Assembly: GCF_900108095.1 (NCBI RefSeq)
Contig: NZ_FNWL01000001.1
Coordinates: forward strand, 1,054,001 to 1,118,000
Direction of reading: 5' to 3'
From: Natronorubrum sediminis
GTDB lineage: Archaea; Halobacteriota; Halobacteria; Halobacteriales; Natrialbaceae
Length of the DNA stretch: 64,000 nt
A program made the position numbers and the translations under genes. Below are positions 17,129 to 26,493 of this stretch, piece by piece. The notes below the pieces were generated by a model. The model searched no databases and was not told the origin of the DNA. It saw only the letters and a program-made list of their open reading frames with translations. Every line of letters starts with the position of its first letter. Position 1 is the stretch's first letter.

Positions 17129-18391
17129 ATGAATAGCGCGACACCGGCTTTCCTCGCGGTGTTGCTCGTGACGTCGCTTCTCGCGATGCCCGTCATAGCG
17201 GGTCCAGAAGCGAACGACGCGACACACGACGGCCCACAACCAGAGTTCCAGCCATCGACCCTCCAGCACGCGTCGACGGAACCAGTCGAAGCGGAGAATA
17301 CGACGAATCGACTTCAGCCGACAGGCGACACTCGTGACGAGGTCAGAACCGAGTATACCACGTACGGCCCCGATCTCGGTGTCGCTCTCGCATCAGTCGA
17401 CGACGAGTTGCGAATCGATCAAGAACAGTACACCCTCGTCGACAGCGAGTTCGATGCGGCAAGCAACGACGAACGAGAGCAGATGGTCAGTGCCGCCGTC
17501 GACCAGATCGAAGACCAAACCGACGTGATCGAAGAGCGCGAGCGCGACGCCGTCCGCGGACACGCTGATGGCGAGGTTTCAGACACCGAACTGATCCACA
17601 CCCTGTTGCGAAACTACCACGAATCGCAGGTGCTCTACGACGCGTTGAACGAACTGGATGGTGAGCGAACGGACGCGATTCCGGGATACGCCCTCTCCCG
17701 TCAGCAGGTTCGAGCGGACGAAACGGTACTCGAGCTCCAGCAGACGTCGCTCCGATCGCTCCTCGATCAGGCGAGTCAGTCGACCGACGCCGACGGTGCA
17801 CTCGACGTGCAAATTCAAACCGCCGAAGACGGTTACAGCATCTCGGCCATCGACGGCGATACGTACGTCACCGAAACGACGCGCTTCGACAACCGTGACG
17901 CCGACGGCGAGAACCAGTTCGGAGACGCCTCACACTCCGACATGATCGACCGGACGACCGAATTGTATCCGTGGGCAGCCGACCAATCCGGTCTGAGTTT
18001 CAACGAAGCCGGGAATCAGAACCTCTACGTGACGACCATCGAGTACGACCAGAATCGGTTGCAGGTATACCTCGATGGCGCAACGAACGAGATAACTCGA
18101 GAGTCACAGGAACTCACACTTGAGTCGTTGCCGGAGGAGAACAACGAGTCGTGGGAGAACGACGACCTCGAAGTAATGCAGACGGAAACGCCCGTGAACG
18201 GACCCTCGGAACTGACCGTCACCGATTCGGTCAGTGGTGACCCAGTTTCGGCGACGATCGAAGTCGATGGCACCGAAGTCGGCGAAACCGACGACGACGG
18301 GACGGTGTGGTTCTTACCACCGGGTGACGAGTACGAGTTGACCGCAGAGACTGACTCGAGAGAGATCACAGAGACCGTCTCTCCCGACTGA
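17129..18391 (+). CDS. Haloarchaeal secreted protein (possibly DUF7094/DUF7096-type)
   Basis: A 420-residue exported protein. The signal peptide 'AFLAVLLVTSLLAMPVIAG' is clear, ending near residue 25. The body is acidic, with helical, Gln/Glu-rich segments (about 100-215, coiled-coil-like: 'MVSAAVDQIEDQTDVIEERE'), then a beta-rich domain (about 225-340). The C-terminal segment (about 350-420), 'LTVTDSVSGDPVSATIEVDG', resembles a carboxypeptidase-regulatory-like (CarboxypepD_reg) Ig-type fold. No C-terminal anchor helix is visible. I do not know its function. It is divergent from the membrane wHTH gene and 55 bp upstream of the pilin-like gene. Confidence 0.72.
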   Translation: MNSATPAFLAVLLVTSLLAMPVIAGPEANDATHDGPQPEFQPSTLQHASTEPVEAENTTNRLQPTGDTRDEVRTEYTTYGPDLGVALASVDDELRIDQEQYTLVDSEFDAASNDEREQMVSAAVDQIEDQTDVIEERERDAVRGHADGEVSDTELIHTLLRNYHESQVLYDALNELDGERTDAIPGYALSRQQVRADETVLELQQTSLRSLLDQASQSTDADGALDVQIQTAEDGYSISAIDGDTYVTETTRFDNRDADGENQFGDASHSDMIDRTTELYPWAADQSGLSFNEAGNQNLYVTTIEYDQNRLQVYLDGATNEITRESQELTLESLPEENNESWENDDLEVMQTETPVNGPSELTVTDSVSGDPVSATIEVDGTEVGETDDDGTVWFLPPGDEYELTAETDSREITETVSPD

Positions 18392-18446
18392 TCCGTCGCT
18401 CTTCTCGGCCGAACGTTTATATCGGAACGGGCGGCCACGTTGGTGC

Positions 18447-19013
18447 GTGATCGATCGCCCTCACTCGAGTGATTCGACGTTCTCCAGCCGAGAAATCAGT
18501 ACGGAGAGTGACTATAACGGAGGGAAATCAGCAAAGTTCGGATTCCACACCGACGCTCGAGCGCTCAGTCGACTGGTGGGTATCGTCGCACTGCTCGGGG
18601 TGACGGTTGCGCTTGCGACGATGGTCGCCGTCGGAGCCAGTACGTGGTCGCTCGACTCGAGTCCACCGACGGCGGCGTTTTCGATGACAGCAGACGGTGA
18701 GAGTTCGACGATAACGATCGACCACGACGGTGGCGAGACGATCGATGTGACCGAAGTGGAACTAATCGTCGACATCGATGGCGACGAACTTGCCACTCAG
18801 CCACCGGTTCCGTTCGTCGGCGCGGTCGGGTTCGACGGGACGCCAGATGGACCGTTCAACGCCGAAGGCGACACCGAATGGGAGCCGGGCGAACGAGCGG
18901 CGTTCACGATTGCCGAGACGAATGATCCCGCACTCGAGTCAGGAGAGACAGTTGCAGTGGCGCTCTACGCGGACGGATATCAGCTCGCGACGCTCGAGGA
19001 CGATGCGACGTGA
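18447..19013 (+). CDS. Type IV pilin-like protein
   Basis: A 188-residue protein with a GTG start at 18447. A hydrophilic leader of about 40 residues is followed by 'DARALSRLVGIVALLGVTVA' (about 33-52), matching the archaeal pilin N-terminus (compare DDRAVSPVIGV in DUF1628 pilins): a prepilin-peptidase-type site directly before a single hydrophobic helix. The C-terminal beta-rich domain (about 75-185) has the 'GGETIDVTEVELIVD' pattern common in haloarchaeal pilins. The leader is longer than usual, so translation could begin at a later internal codon. It probably forms an operon with the preceding secreted-protein gene. Confidence 0.72.
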   Translation: MIDRPHSSDSTFSSREISTESDYNGGKSAKFGFHTDARALSRLVGIVALLGVTVALATMVAVGASTWSLDSSPPTAAFSMTADGESSTITIDHDGGETIDVTEVELIVDIDGDELATQPPVPFVGAVGFDGTPDGPFNAEGDTEWEPGERAAFTIAETNDPALESGETVAVALYADGYQLATLEDDAT

Positions 19014-19015
19014 TC

Positions 19016-19087
19016 GAACGTGCCGTGGCGTTCGTTGGAGAACGTGTCGTGGCGTTCGTTGGAGAACGTGCCGTGGCGTTCGTTGGA
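19016..19087. repeat. 24-bp minisatellite, three copies
   Basis: Three head-to-tail copies of a 24-bp unit GAACGTGCCGTGG-CGTTCGTTGGA at 19016-19039, 19040-19063 and 19064-19087; the middle copy has T for C at position 8. The array fills the gap between the convergent pilin-like and methyltransferase genes. The unit length is a multiple of three and the array is open in several frames, but no gene is supported. Confidence 0.85.
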
Positions 19088-19094
19088 GCGGACG

Positions 19095-19724
19095 TTACTC
19101 GGGTGCTCGGCCAATCGTCGTAATCGCAACGTCCGGGTCGTACGACGGTCCCTGGAACATGTGTCTGACATCTTCGAAGCCAGCGCGCTTGAACATCGCA
19201 TCGGCCTCGTACTCGTCGTAAAAGAGCATGATCGAGTCAGCGAGTTTCTGTGCAAGAATGCTGTCGGGATAGTTCGGGCCGACGACGAGTACCTGTCCGC
19301 CGGGTTTCAACACGCGGCGGAACTCGCGAAGGGCGAGAATCGGGTTCGGCCAGTATTCGATCGAACCGGAGGACCAGACCACGTCGAACGTGTCCGTCGC
19401 GAACGGGAGGCGTTCGGCGTCTCCCCGGTGAAAGTGAACCGGCGGAGCGCGTTTGCCGAGCTTCGCGTAGGCTTGCTCGAGTTGGTGGTCGCTCTGGTCG
19501 AGCGCGTACACTTCCTCGACGTGCTCGAGGAGCCCTTCGGTGGCGAAGCCGGTGCCACAGCCGACGTCGAGGACGGTCGTGTCGTCGTCGAGTTCGAGTA
19601 GCTCGAGGGCCTCCGCTCGCATCTCCTCGTTCCAGATGAAGGGGTTAACCTGGTCGTAGACCTTCGAGAGGTACTTGTAGAACAATCGAGCCCGAGCTTT
19701 GTTCTCGAGGATTCCCATTGGCAC
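19095..19724 (-). CDS. SAM-dependent methyltransferase (MPBQ/ubiE-like)
   Basis: A 209-residue class I methyltransferase. Motif I is 'TVLDVGCGTGFATEGLLEHV' (about 50-69), motif II 'EVYALDQSDHQLEQA', and the post-motif 'GDAERLPFATDTFDVVWSSG' and 'EFRRVLKPGGQVLVVGP' are complete. The C-terminus 'YPDSILAQKLADSIMLFYDE' resembles plant and cyanobacterial MPBQ/MSBQ methyltransferases that act on quinone rings, so a role in haloarchaeal menaquinone methylation is possible but inferred. 'MGILENKARARLFYKYL' two codons in may be the true start. Confidence 0.88.
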   Translation of the reverse strand: MPMGILENKARARLFYKYLSKVYDQVNPFIWNEEMRAEALELLELDDDTTVLDVGCGTGFATEGLLEHVEEVYALDQSDHQLEQAYAKLGKRAPPVHFHRGDAERLPFATDTFDVVWSSGSIEYWPNPILALREFRRVLKPGGQVLVVGPNYPDSILAQKLADSIMLFYDEYEADAMFKRAGFEDVRHMFQGPSYDPDVAITTIGRAPE

Positions 19725-19836
19725 AGCGTTTCGAGCGAACCGGGATATGTCTGCTGTTCCACGTGGTCAGGGAACCCGAACGATCGATTCGAACCGGCTT
19801 GCTCGTGCCGGGAATCGCTGGCCGTCTTTCGCAACT

Positions 19837-19847
19837 ACCATATACGC
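19837..19847 (+). promoter_or_regulatory. TATA-like box upstream of the ATP synthase cluster
   Basis: ACCATATACGC is the only strongly AT-rich core in front of ahaH (ATG 19877). The spacing predicts a transcription start near 19865-19870, a short leader of about 10 nt. It would drive the whole H-I-K-E-C-F-A-B run. Confidence 0.4.
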
Positions 19848-19876
19848 GCCTTCGCAAACGTTCACCCGCTTAGAGT

Positions 19877-20209
19877 ATGCCGAGGCCAGAGGTTCTCGAA
19901 CGAATACAGTCGGCGGAGGAAGAAGCCGACGAGATCGTCGCATTGGCACAGAACGACCGCGACGAGCGAATAGCCGAGGCCCGGGAACGTGCCGAGGAGA
20001 TTCGCACGGAAGCGGAACAAGACGCGCGTGATCTCAAAGAGCGCCAACTAGAAGCGGCGCGCGAAGAGATCGACGAGGAGTGCGAGGCGGTCCTCGAAGA
20101 GGGCGAACAGCAGCGCGAAGCATTAGCCGAGCGCGCCCAGGAGCGGGTCGACGACGTGGTCGATCACGTCGTTTCCCTGTTCCAGGAGGACGTCCATGCT
20201 CAGACCTGA
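19877..20209 (+). CDS. ahaH: A-type ATP synthase subunit H (peripheral stalk)
   Basis: A 110-residue protein that is nearly all coiled coil (Glu/Ala/Arg-rich, about 5-95). It matches subunit H (also called G), which pairs with subunit E as a peripheral stalk of the archaeal A1Ao ATP synthase. It opens the cluster and overlaps the subunit I start by 14 nt. Confidence 0.85.
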   Translation: MPRPEVLERIQSAEEEADEIVALAQNDRDERIAEARERAEEIRTEAEQDARDLKERQLEAAREEIDEECEAVLEEGEQQREALAERAQERVDDVVDHVVSLFQEDVHAQT

Positions 20210-22451
20210 ACGGATGAGCAAGATCTCGGTGACCGGTTCACGGGGCGTCATGTCCCCGGTCATCGAGACGGTTCACGGACTGAACCTGGTTCACCTGTCG
20301 GACTACGACGGCTCCTGGGAGGGATTTGACAACGGAACTCCCGTCGAAGGAGCCGACAACGTCTCCGAGAAACTGGTGACCGTTCGCGCCCTCGAGAACA
20401 CCCTCGATCTTTCGGCCGACGAGGCCGAACCGGGGACGCTCGAGGAGAATTGGGAAACCCGCGTCGAAGAGATTCGGACGCGAGTCAACGAACTCGACGA
20501 CGAACGGAGTGACATCCGCGAATCGCTTCGACAGGTCGAAGAGCGAATCGACCGCGTCGCACCCTTCGCGGAGCTCGGAATCGATCTCGACCTCCTGTCG
20601 GGGTACGATTCAGTCGACGTCGTCGTCGGTGAGGGTCCACACGCCCAGATCGAAGATGTAGTCGCTGCATCCGACGAGATCCGGGCGTTCGAGACGTTCA
20701 CCGGTGGAGACATCGTGGCGGTCGTCGCTGCGTCCACCGACGACGCCGGCTCGAGCCCGATCGACGACGCCCTCGTCGGCGTCGAGTTCACGCGACACGA
20801 GGTCCCAGAAACGGACCAGACGCCGAGTTCCTACGTCGACGAACTCGAGGAACGTAAACGCGAACTTGAGTACGAAATCGACGACGTCGACGCGGAACTC
20901 GAACAGATCAAAGCGAACGAGGCGAGCTTCCTCCTCCGCGTCGAAGAGGAGTTGAGCATCGACGTGCAACAGGCCGAAGCACCGCTGCAGTTCGCGACGA
21001 CGGATCGGGCGTTCATCGCGGAAGGGTGGATTCCCTCCGACGAGTACGAACGCCTCGCCGCATCGTTGCGCGATGCCGTCGGCGAAAGCGTCGAAATCGA
21101 AGAGCTCGAGCGAGCGAGCTACGACCGTCACGGCAAGACCCACACTGAAGAGCTTCAGGAGGGAACACAGACGGCGAAAGACGACGAAGAGAGCGACGAC
21201 GAAAACGCGGCTGCCGCGGATAGCGAGCAGCCCCAGAAGGCGATGACAGACGGTGGCTCGGCCGTGACGATGAGCGACCAGCCGCCGACGATTCAGAAGA
21301 ATCCGTCGGCTGCCAAGCCGTTCGAAGCGCTGGTACAAGCAGTCAACCGGCCGAAGTACAACGAGCTCGATCCGACGATTTTCATGTTCCTGACGTTCCC
21401 GTTGTTCTTCGGGTTCATGATCAGCGACGTCGGGTACGGCCTGTTGTACGTGCTGACCGGCTTCTACATGTACCAGAGCTTCGATAGCCCGGGGATATCG
21501 AGTCTCGGTGGCGTCGCCATGTGGTGTGGTGCGTTCACCATCTTCTTCGGAATCCTGTTCGGCGAGTTCTTCGGACTCCACGAACTCGGATACATGCTCT
21601 TCGGCGACGCAGGTGCGCCGATGGGAGATAAAGGACTCTCGCCAGCGACGCTCGACTTCGCGTTCGCCTGGCTCCTCGTGAGTCTGCTGTTCGGGATTAT
21701 CCACCTGAACATTGGATACATCCTCGACTTCGTCGAGAATATCCAGCATGGCCACGGCCTCTGGGGAGCGATCACCCACAGCGGCTCGTGGATCCTGATG
21801 CTCAACGGACTCTGGATCTGGGTCTTCACGCCACAGGCATCGGACGTCAAACCCGAATTCCTGTTCACAACCTTCGACGGTGGCGCGTTCGACCTCGGAT
21901 TCAGCGGCTTCCCGCTGATGGACATCTTCACCGTTCCCAGCGATATCGCCTACGTTGGCGGGTTCGAAGTGACGATCCCGTTCTTACTCGTTATCGCTGG
22001 ACTCGTATTGCTCGCGATCGGTGATCCCGTCGAACTCGCGGAGTTCGCGATCCCGTTCGCACACGGCGTCTCCTACGCCCGAATCGCCGCAGTCCTGCTC
22101 GCGAAGGGTGGGATGGCGTTCGTCGTCAATCTGCTGGTGTTCGGTAGCGTCGAGACCGACGCTGGAGAACGCCCATTCATGGCCCCGTGGACCGGTTACG
22201 GTCCCGAAGACGGACAGGTAATGTTCGATGGGCTGTTCTACATGGGCGACGGAGCCGTCGCGATTGGCTTCTTCATCCTCGGCATACTCGTGTTGGTCGT
22301 CGGACACATTGTAGTCTTGCTACTTGGTATCACAAGTGCCGGATTACAGGGTATCAGGCTCGAGTACGTCGAGTTCTTTGGGAAGTTTTATGAAGGCGGT
22401 GGAAAGAACTACGAACCGTTCGGACACGATCGAAATCACAGTGAGGACTAA
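20196..22451 (+). CDS. atpI: A-type ATP synthase subunit I (membrane stator)
   Basis: A 751-residue counterpart of the V-ATPase a subunit, forming the ion half-channels. The N-terminal half (about 1-380) is cytoplasmic with two coiled coils. The C-terminal half has about seven membrane helices, starting with 'PTIFMFLTFPLFFGFMISDVG' (about 390-410) and 'YGLLYVLTGFYMYQS'. An acidic insert (about 325-370, 'DDEESDDENAAAADSEQ') is a halophilic addition. Starts at 20196 ('MLRPERMSKISV') and 20214 ('MSKISV') are both possible; the latter is the more usual N-terminus and would leave only a minimal gap behind ahaH. Confidence 0.92.
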   Translation: MLRPERMSKISVTGSRGVMSPVIETVHGLNLVHLSDYDGSWEGFDNGTPVEGADNVSEKLVTVRALENTLDLSADEAEPGTLEENWETRVEEIRTRVNELDDERSDIRESLRQVEERIDRVAPFAELGIDLDLLSGYDSVDVVVGEGPHAQIEDVVAASDEIRAFETFTGGDIVAVVAASTDDAGSSPIDDALVGVEFTRHEVPETDQTPSSYVDELEERKRELEYEIDDVDAELEQIKANEASFLLRVEEELSIDVQQAEAPLQFATTDRAFIAEGWIPSDEYERLAASLRDAVGESVEIEELERASYDRHGKTHTEELQEGTQTAKDDEESDDENAAAADSEQPQKAMTDGGSAVTMSDQPPTIQKNPSAAKPFEALVQAVNRPKYNELDPTIFMFLTFPLFFGFMISDVGYGLLYVLTGFYMYQSFDSPGISSLGGVAMWCGAFTIFFGILFGEFFGLHELGYMLFGDAGAPMGDKGLSPATLDFAFAWLLVSLLFGIIHLNIGYILDFVENIQHGHGLWGAITHSGSWILMLNGLWIWVFTPQASDVKPEFLFTTFDGGAFDLGFSGFPLMDIFTVPSDIAYVGGFEVTIPFLLVIAGLVLLAIGDPVELAEFAIPFAHGVSYARIAAVLLAKGGMAFVVNLLVFGSVETDAGERPFMAPWTGYGPEDGQVMFDGLFYMGDGAVAIGFFILGILVLVVGHIVVLLLGITSAGLQGIRLEYVEFFGKFYEGGGKNYEPFGHDRNHSED

Positions 22452-22457
22452 CTAACA

Positions 22458-22721
22458 ATGGCACTTGAACTTGGACCAGAACTGGCGGATGTTGCACTGC
22501 AAGCAGAAGAAGCAAGCGGACCAACCCTCGAGAACGAGGGCGCAGCGGCACTCGCCGTCGGTCTCGCGGCACTCGCAGCGGGATACGCCGAGCGCGGTAT
22601 CGGCGCCGCTGCCGTCGGCGCAATCGCCGAGGACGACGATATGTTCGTTCCCGGCCTGATCATGACCGTCCTCCCAGAGACGCTCGTGATCCTGGCGCTG
22701 GTCGTCGTCTTCGTCGTCTAA
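22458..22721 (+). CDS. atpK: A-type ATP synthase subunit K (proteolipid c-ring)
   Basis: An 87-residue two-helix proteolipid forming the rotor ring. Helix 1 is Ala/Gly-rich (about 28-50, 'AALAVGLAALAAGYAERGIG'), and helix 2 (about 62-87) carries the ion-binding carboxylate Glu in 'TVLPETLVILALVV' (about residue 74). Only one hairpin is present per subunit. The N-terminal 20 residues look like an extra leader that may be processed. The Na+-type helix-1 ligands (Gln) are not evident, which fits a proton-type ring, although 'ET' is at the helix-2 position. Confidence 0.9.
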   Translation: MALELGPELADVALQAEEASGPTLENEGAAALAVGLAALAAGYAERGIGAAAVGAIAEDDDMFVPGLIMTVLPETLVILALVVVFVV

Positions 22722-22743
22722 AACTACCCCCCTTCTCTCACCA

Positions 22744-23325
22744 ATGAGTTTGGACACAGTCGTAGAAGACATTCGAGAAGAGGCCCACGCGCGTGCGGAG
22801 GACATCCGCGCCGAGGGCGAAGCGCGCGCCGACGAGATCGAATCGGCCGCCGAGGAAGACGCCGAGGAGATCCTCGCTGACGCAGAGCAGTCCGTCGAGC
22901 GCGAGATCGAGCAGCTTCGCGAACAGCGTCTCTCCAGTGCGAAACTGGAGGCGAAACAAAAACGCCTGGAGGCCCGTCGTGACGTACTCGGTGACGTTCG
23001 TGAGCAAGTCGAAGACGGACTCGCCTCCCTCGAGGGAGAGACCCGCGAGGAGTTGACGCGAGCCGTCCTCGACGGTGCGAGCGACGAGTTCGACGAGGGC
23101 GACGACGTGAGCGTCTACGGTCGTGAGGAAGACCAAGAGCTCATCGAGTCGATCCTCGAGGACTACGACGGCTACGAGTACGCCGGCGAGTACGACTGTC
23201 TCGGCGGCGTCGTCGTCGAAAGTGACCAGTCTCGAGTTCGAGTCAACAACACGTTCGACTCGCTACTCGAGGACGTCTGGGAAGACAACCTCCGGGAGAT
23301 CAGCACCCAACTCTTCGAGCAATGA
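22744..23325 (+). CDS. atpE: A-type ATP synthase subunit E (peripheral stalk)
   Basis: A 193-residue subunit E. The N-terminal half (about 1-100) is a long acidic helix ('EIESAAEEDAEEILADAEQ'), which pairs with subunit H. The C-terminal globular part has the conserved 'LGGVVVESDQSRVRVNNTFD' (about 155-174) that contacts the catalytic head. The stop overlaps the atpC start in ATGA. Confidence 0.92.
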   Translation: MSLDTVVEDIREEAHARAEDIRAEGEARADEIESAAEEDAEEILADAEQSVEREIEQLREQRLSSAKLEAKQKRLEARRDVLGDVREQVEDGLASLEGETREELTRAVLDGASDEFDEGDDVSVYGREEDQELIESILEDYDGYEYAGEYDCLGGVVVESDQSRVRVNNTFDSLLEDVWEDNLREISTQLFEQ

Positions 23326-24392
23326 GTGTAGGCGCCTCGAATCCGGAATACGTGAACGCTCGCGTTCGGTCACGCCGAGCCTCGCTGTTCGCGGACGAAG
23401 ATTATCGGAAGCTGGTCCGGATGGGGCCGAGCGGGATCGCACGGTTCATGGAGGAATCGGAGTACGAACGCGAGATCAACGATCTCGGCGCCAGATTCTC
23501 CGGTGTCGACCTGATCGAGTACGCGTTGAATCGGAATCTCGCGAAGCACTTTCACGACTTACTCGATTGGTCGGAGGGACGACTCTACGACCTCGTTGCC
23601 CGATACCTTCGGAAGTTCGACGTCTGGAATCTGAAGACGATTATTCGTGGCATCTACACCGACACCGACGCCGAAGAGATCCAGACCGACCTGATCCGTG
23701 CCGGCGAACTCGAGGACCGGACGATCGACCGATTGCTCGAGGTCGACTCCATCGAGGACGCCATCGAGGTACTCAACCGGACGATTTACTACGAGCCGCT
23801 CTCGGACGCCTACGAGGAGTTCGAGGAAACCGGCGCACTCGTTCCCCTCGAGAACGCACTCGACCGAGAGTTCTACGAGCACTTACTCGAGGACGTCAGT
23901 CGATCCCCAGGAGGAGAGCAACTACAGGAAGGACCGGAAGCGAAGTACATCGAATTCCTGCAAGCAGAAATCGACTTCCGAAACGCACGAAACGCACTCC
24001 GACTCGCTCGCAGCGGTGCAGACCTCGATCCGGCCAGCTACTACATCGAGGGCGGCGTCTTATTCGACGAATCGGATCTCAACCGCCTCGTCGGCGATTT
24101 CGACGAACTCGTCGACCACATCGACGAGAACAAGCGCTACGGCGACCGTCTCTCCGGAGCGATGGCTCGACTGCGGGATGCTGACAGCCTTATCCAGTTC
24201 GAGCACGCACTAGACGCTGCGTTGCTCGAGTACGCTGATACGCTCTCGAGCATTTATCCGGCGTCGGTCTCGGCCGTGTTGTCGTACATCCTCGCGAAGG
24301 AACGCGAAGTCGAGAACATCCGTGCGATCGCTCGCGGTCGCGAAGTCGGCCTCGACGAGAACGAAATCGAAGAGGAGCTGGTGATCCTATGA
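23322..24392 (+). CDS. atpC: A-type ATP synthase subunit C (central-stalk/rotor coupling)
   Basis: A 356-residue all-helical subunit homologous to the V-ATPase d subunit, which sits on the K ring and holds the central stalk. Family hallmarks are 'NPEYVNARVRSRRASLF' at the start, 'VWNLKTIIRGIYTDTDAEEI' (about 103-122) and 'EREVENIRAIARGREVGLDE' near the end. The length is normal for the family. It overlaps both neighbours by 4 nt. Confidence 0.93.
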   Translation: MSVGASNPEYVNARVRSRRASLFADEDYRKLVRMGPSGIARFMEESEYEREINDLGARFSGVDLIEYALNRNLAKHFHDLLDWSEGRLYDLVARYLRKFDVWNLKTIIRGIYTDTDAEEIQTDLIRAGELEDRTIDRLLEVDSIEDAIEVLNRTIYYEPLSDAYEEFEETGALVPLENALDREFYEHLLEDVSRSPGGEQLQEGPEAKYIEFLQAEIDFRNARNALRLARSGADLDPASYYIEGGVLFDESDLNRLVGDFDELVDHIDENKRYGDRLSGAMARLRDADSLIQFEHALDAALLEYADTLSSIYPASVSAVLSYILAKEREVENIRAIARGREVGLDENEIEEELVIL

Positions 24393-24724
24393 GTCAGGAA
24401 ATCGCAGTCGTCGGCAGCCCGGAGTTCACCACTGGCTTTCGCCTCGCGGGAGTCAGTCGCTTCGAGAACGTGCCGGACGACGAGAAAGACGCGGAGTTAG
24501 ACGACGCGGTGACGGCCGCCCTCGACGACGAGGGTGTTGGTATCGTCGTTATGCACGACGAGGACCTCGAACATCTCTCGCGGAACGTCCGCCAGAACGT
24601 CGAGACGAGTGTCGAACCGGTCGTCGTCACGATCGGTGCCGGCACCGCTGGTGGTGGGCTGCGTGAGCAAATCAAACGCGCGATCGGTATCGACCTCATG
24701 GAAGAGGACGAACAAGAAAGCTAA
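24389..24724 (+). CDS. atpF: A-type ATP synthase subunit F
   Basis: A 111-residue CheY-like small subunit of the central stalk. 'QEIAVVGSPEFTTGFRLAGV' and 'GIVVMHDEDLEHLS' are the typical first and second strands. It is translationally coupled to atpC (ATGA overlap) and followed by atpA after 3 nt. Confidence 0.92.
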   Translation: MSQEIAVVGSPEFTTGFRLAGVSRFENVPDDEKDAELDDAVTAALDDEGVGIVVMHDEDLEHLSRNVRQNVETSVEPVVVTIGAGTAGGGLREQIKRAIGIDLMEEDEQES

Positions 24725-24727
24725 ACT

Positions 24728-26491
24728 ATGAGCCAGGCAGAAGACATCGAATCCGTCGACGAAGACGGTCTAATCGAAAGCGTGAGTGGTCCAGTCGTGA
24801 CCGCCACGGACCTCGACGCCCGGATGAACGACGTCGTCTACGTCGGCGACGAAGGACTGATGGGCGAGGTCATCGAGATCGAAGGAAACCTGACCACGAT
24901 TCAGGTCTACGAAGAAACCTCCGGTGTTGGCCCGGGAGAACCCGTCGAGAACACGGGCGAGCCCCTGAGTGTCGACCTCGGTCCAGGCGTTCTGGACGCC
25001 ATTTACGATGGTGTCCAGCGCCCACTCGACGTGCTCGAGGAGAAGATGGGGACGGCGTTTCTCGACCGCGGAGTCGACGCCCCCGGCATCGACTTCGAGA
25101 CGGAGTGGGAGTTCACTCCGACCGTCGAGGAAGGCGACACGCTCGAGGCAGGTGACGTCGTCGGTGAAGTTCCCGAAACCGAAAGCATCACCCATCGCGT
25201 GATGGTGCCACCGGACTACGAGGGAGGCGAAGTGACGTCGGTCGAAAGCGGTTCGTTCACGGTCGACGAAGTCGTCGTCGAACTCGACTCCGGCGAGGAA
25301 GTCACGATGCACCAGGAGTGGCCGGTTCGCCAGTCGCGACCCGCAGACACGAAGGAGACGCCGACGGTCCCACTCGTCTCGGGACAGCGAATTCTCGACG
25401 GTCTCTTCCCAATTGCGAAAGGTGGAACGGCCGCGATTCCCGGTCCGTTCGGATCCGGGAAGACGGTCACCCAACACCAACTCGCCAAGTGGGCCGACGC
25501 GGACATCGTCGTCTACGTCGGCTGTGGCGAGCGTGGCAACGAGATGACCGAAGTCATCGAGGACTTCCCGGAGCTGGAAGACCCGACCACGGGCAAGCCG
25601 CTCATGGCTCGGACGACGCTCATCGCGAACACGTCCAACATGCCAGTTGCAGCCCGTGAGTCCTGTATTTACACCGGCATCACCATCGCGGAGTACTTCC
25701 GCGACATGGGCTACGACGTCGCGCTTATGGCAGACTCCACCTCCCGGTGGGCCGAAGCCATGCGTGAGATTTCGAGTCGACTTGAGGAGATGCCCGGCGA
25801 AGAGGGGTATCCCGCGTACCTCGCCGCAGCGCTCTCGGAGTTCTACGAGCGTGCCGGCAAATTCCAACTGATGAACGGCGACGAGGGGTCCATCTCGGTT
25901 ATCGGCGCGGTCTCGCCACCGGGCGGGGACTTCTCCGAGCCGGTTACCCAGAACACGCTGCGTATCGTCAAGACGTTCTGGGCGCTCGACGCCGACCTCG
26001 CAGAGCGTCGGCACTTCCCGTCGATCAACTGGGACGAGTCGTACTCGCTGTATCGACAGCAACTCGACCCCTGGTTCCGCGAGAACGTCGCGGACGACTG
26101 GCCGGAGGTTCGCCAGTGGGCGGTCGACGTGTTAGACGAGGAGGGCGAACTTCAGGAGATCGTCCAACTCGTCGGCAAGGACGCGCTGCCGGAAGACCAG
26201 CAACTGACCCTCGAGGTCGCACGCTACCTGCGTGAAGCCTGGCTCCAGCAGAACGCGTTCCACGACGTCGACACCTACTGCGATCCGAAGAAGACCTACC
26301 GAATGCTCGAGGCGATCAGGACGTTCAACGACGAGGCGTTCGACGCGCTCGAAGCCGGCGTTCCGGTTGAAGAGATCCAGAACGTCGACGCGGCCCCACG
26401 CCTCAACCGAATGAACACGTCCGAGGAGTGGAACGAGTTCATCGACGAACTCGAATCGGACCTGCAAGAACAGATTCGGAGCCTGTACTAA
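24728..26491 (+). CDS. atpA: A-type ATP synthase catalytic subunit A
   Basis: A 587-residue catalytic subunit. The P-loop GPFGSGKTV is at residues 239-247, followed by '[20 protein letters not shown]'. '[17 protein letters not shown]' and '[16 protein letters not shown]' are further nucleotide-site segments. The non-homologous region typical of A/V-type A subunits is present between about 110 and 190. No intein interrupts the P-loop region, although several archaeal A subunits carry one there. It lies between atpF and atpB with 2-3 nt gaps. Confidence 0.97.
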   Translation: MSQAEDIESVDEDGLIESVSGPVVTATDLDARMNDVVYVGDEGLMGEVIEIEGNLTTIQVYEETSGVGPGEPVENTGEPLSVDLGPGVLDAIYDGVQRPLDVLEEKMGTAFLDRGVDAPGIDFETEWEFTPTVEEGDTLEAGDVVGEVPETESITHRVMVPPDYEGGEVTSVESGSFTVDEVVVELDSGEEVTMHQEWPVRQSRPADTKETPTVPLVSGQRILDGLFPIAKGGTAAIPGPFGSGKTVTQHQLAKWADADIVVYVGCGERGNEMTEVIEDFPELEDPTTGKPLMARTTLIANTSNMPVAARESCIYTGITIAEYFRDMGYDVALMADSTSRWAEAMREISSRLEEMPGEEGYPAYLAAALSEFYERAGKFQLMNGDEGSISVIGAVSPPGGDFSEPVTQNTLRIVKTFWALDADLAERRHFPSINWDESYSLYRQQLDPWFRENVADDWPEVRQWAVDVLDEEGELQEIVQLVGKDALPEDQQLTLEVARYLREAWLQQNAFHDVDTYCDPKKTYRMLEAIRTFNDEAFDALEAGVPVEEIQNVDAAPRLNRMNTSEEWNEFIDELESDLQEQIRSLY

Positions 26492-26493
26492 CT

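Noticed and set aside
26428-26493. Extended N-terminus for atpB overlapping atpA by 64 nt
   Set aside because: The family begins at [10 protein letters not shown], which follows the atpA stop by 2 nt.
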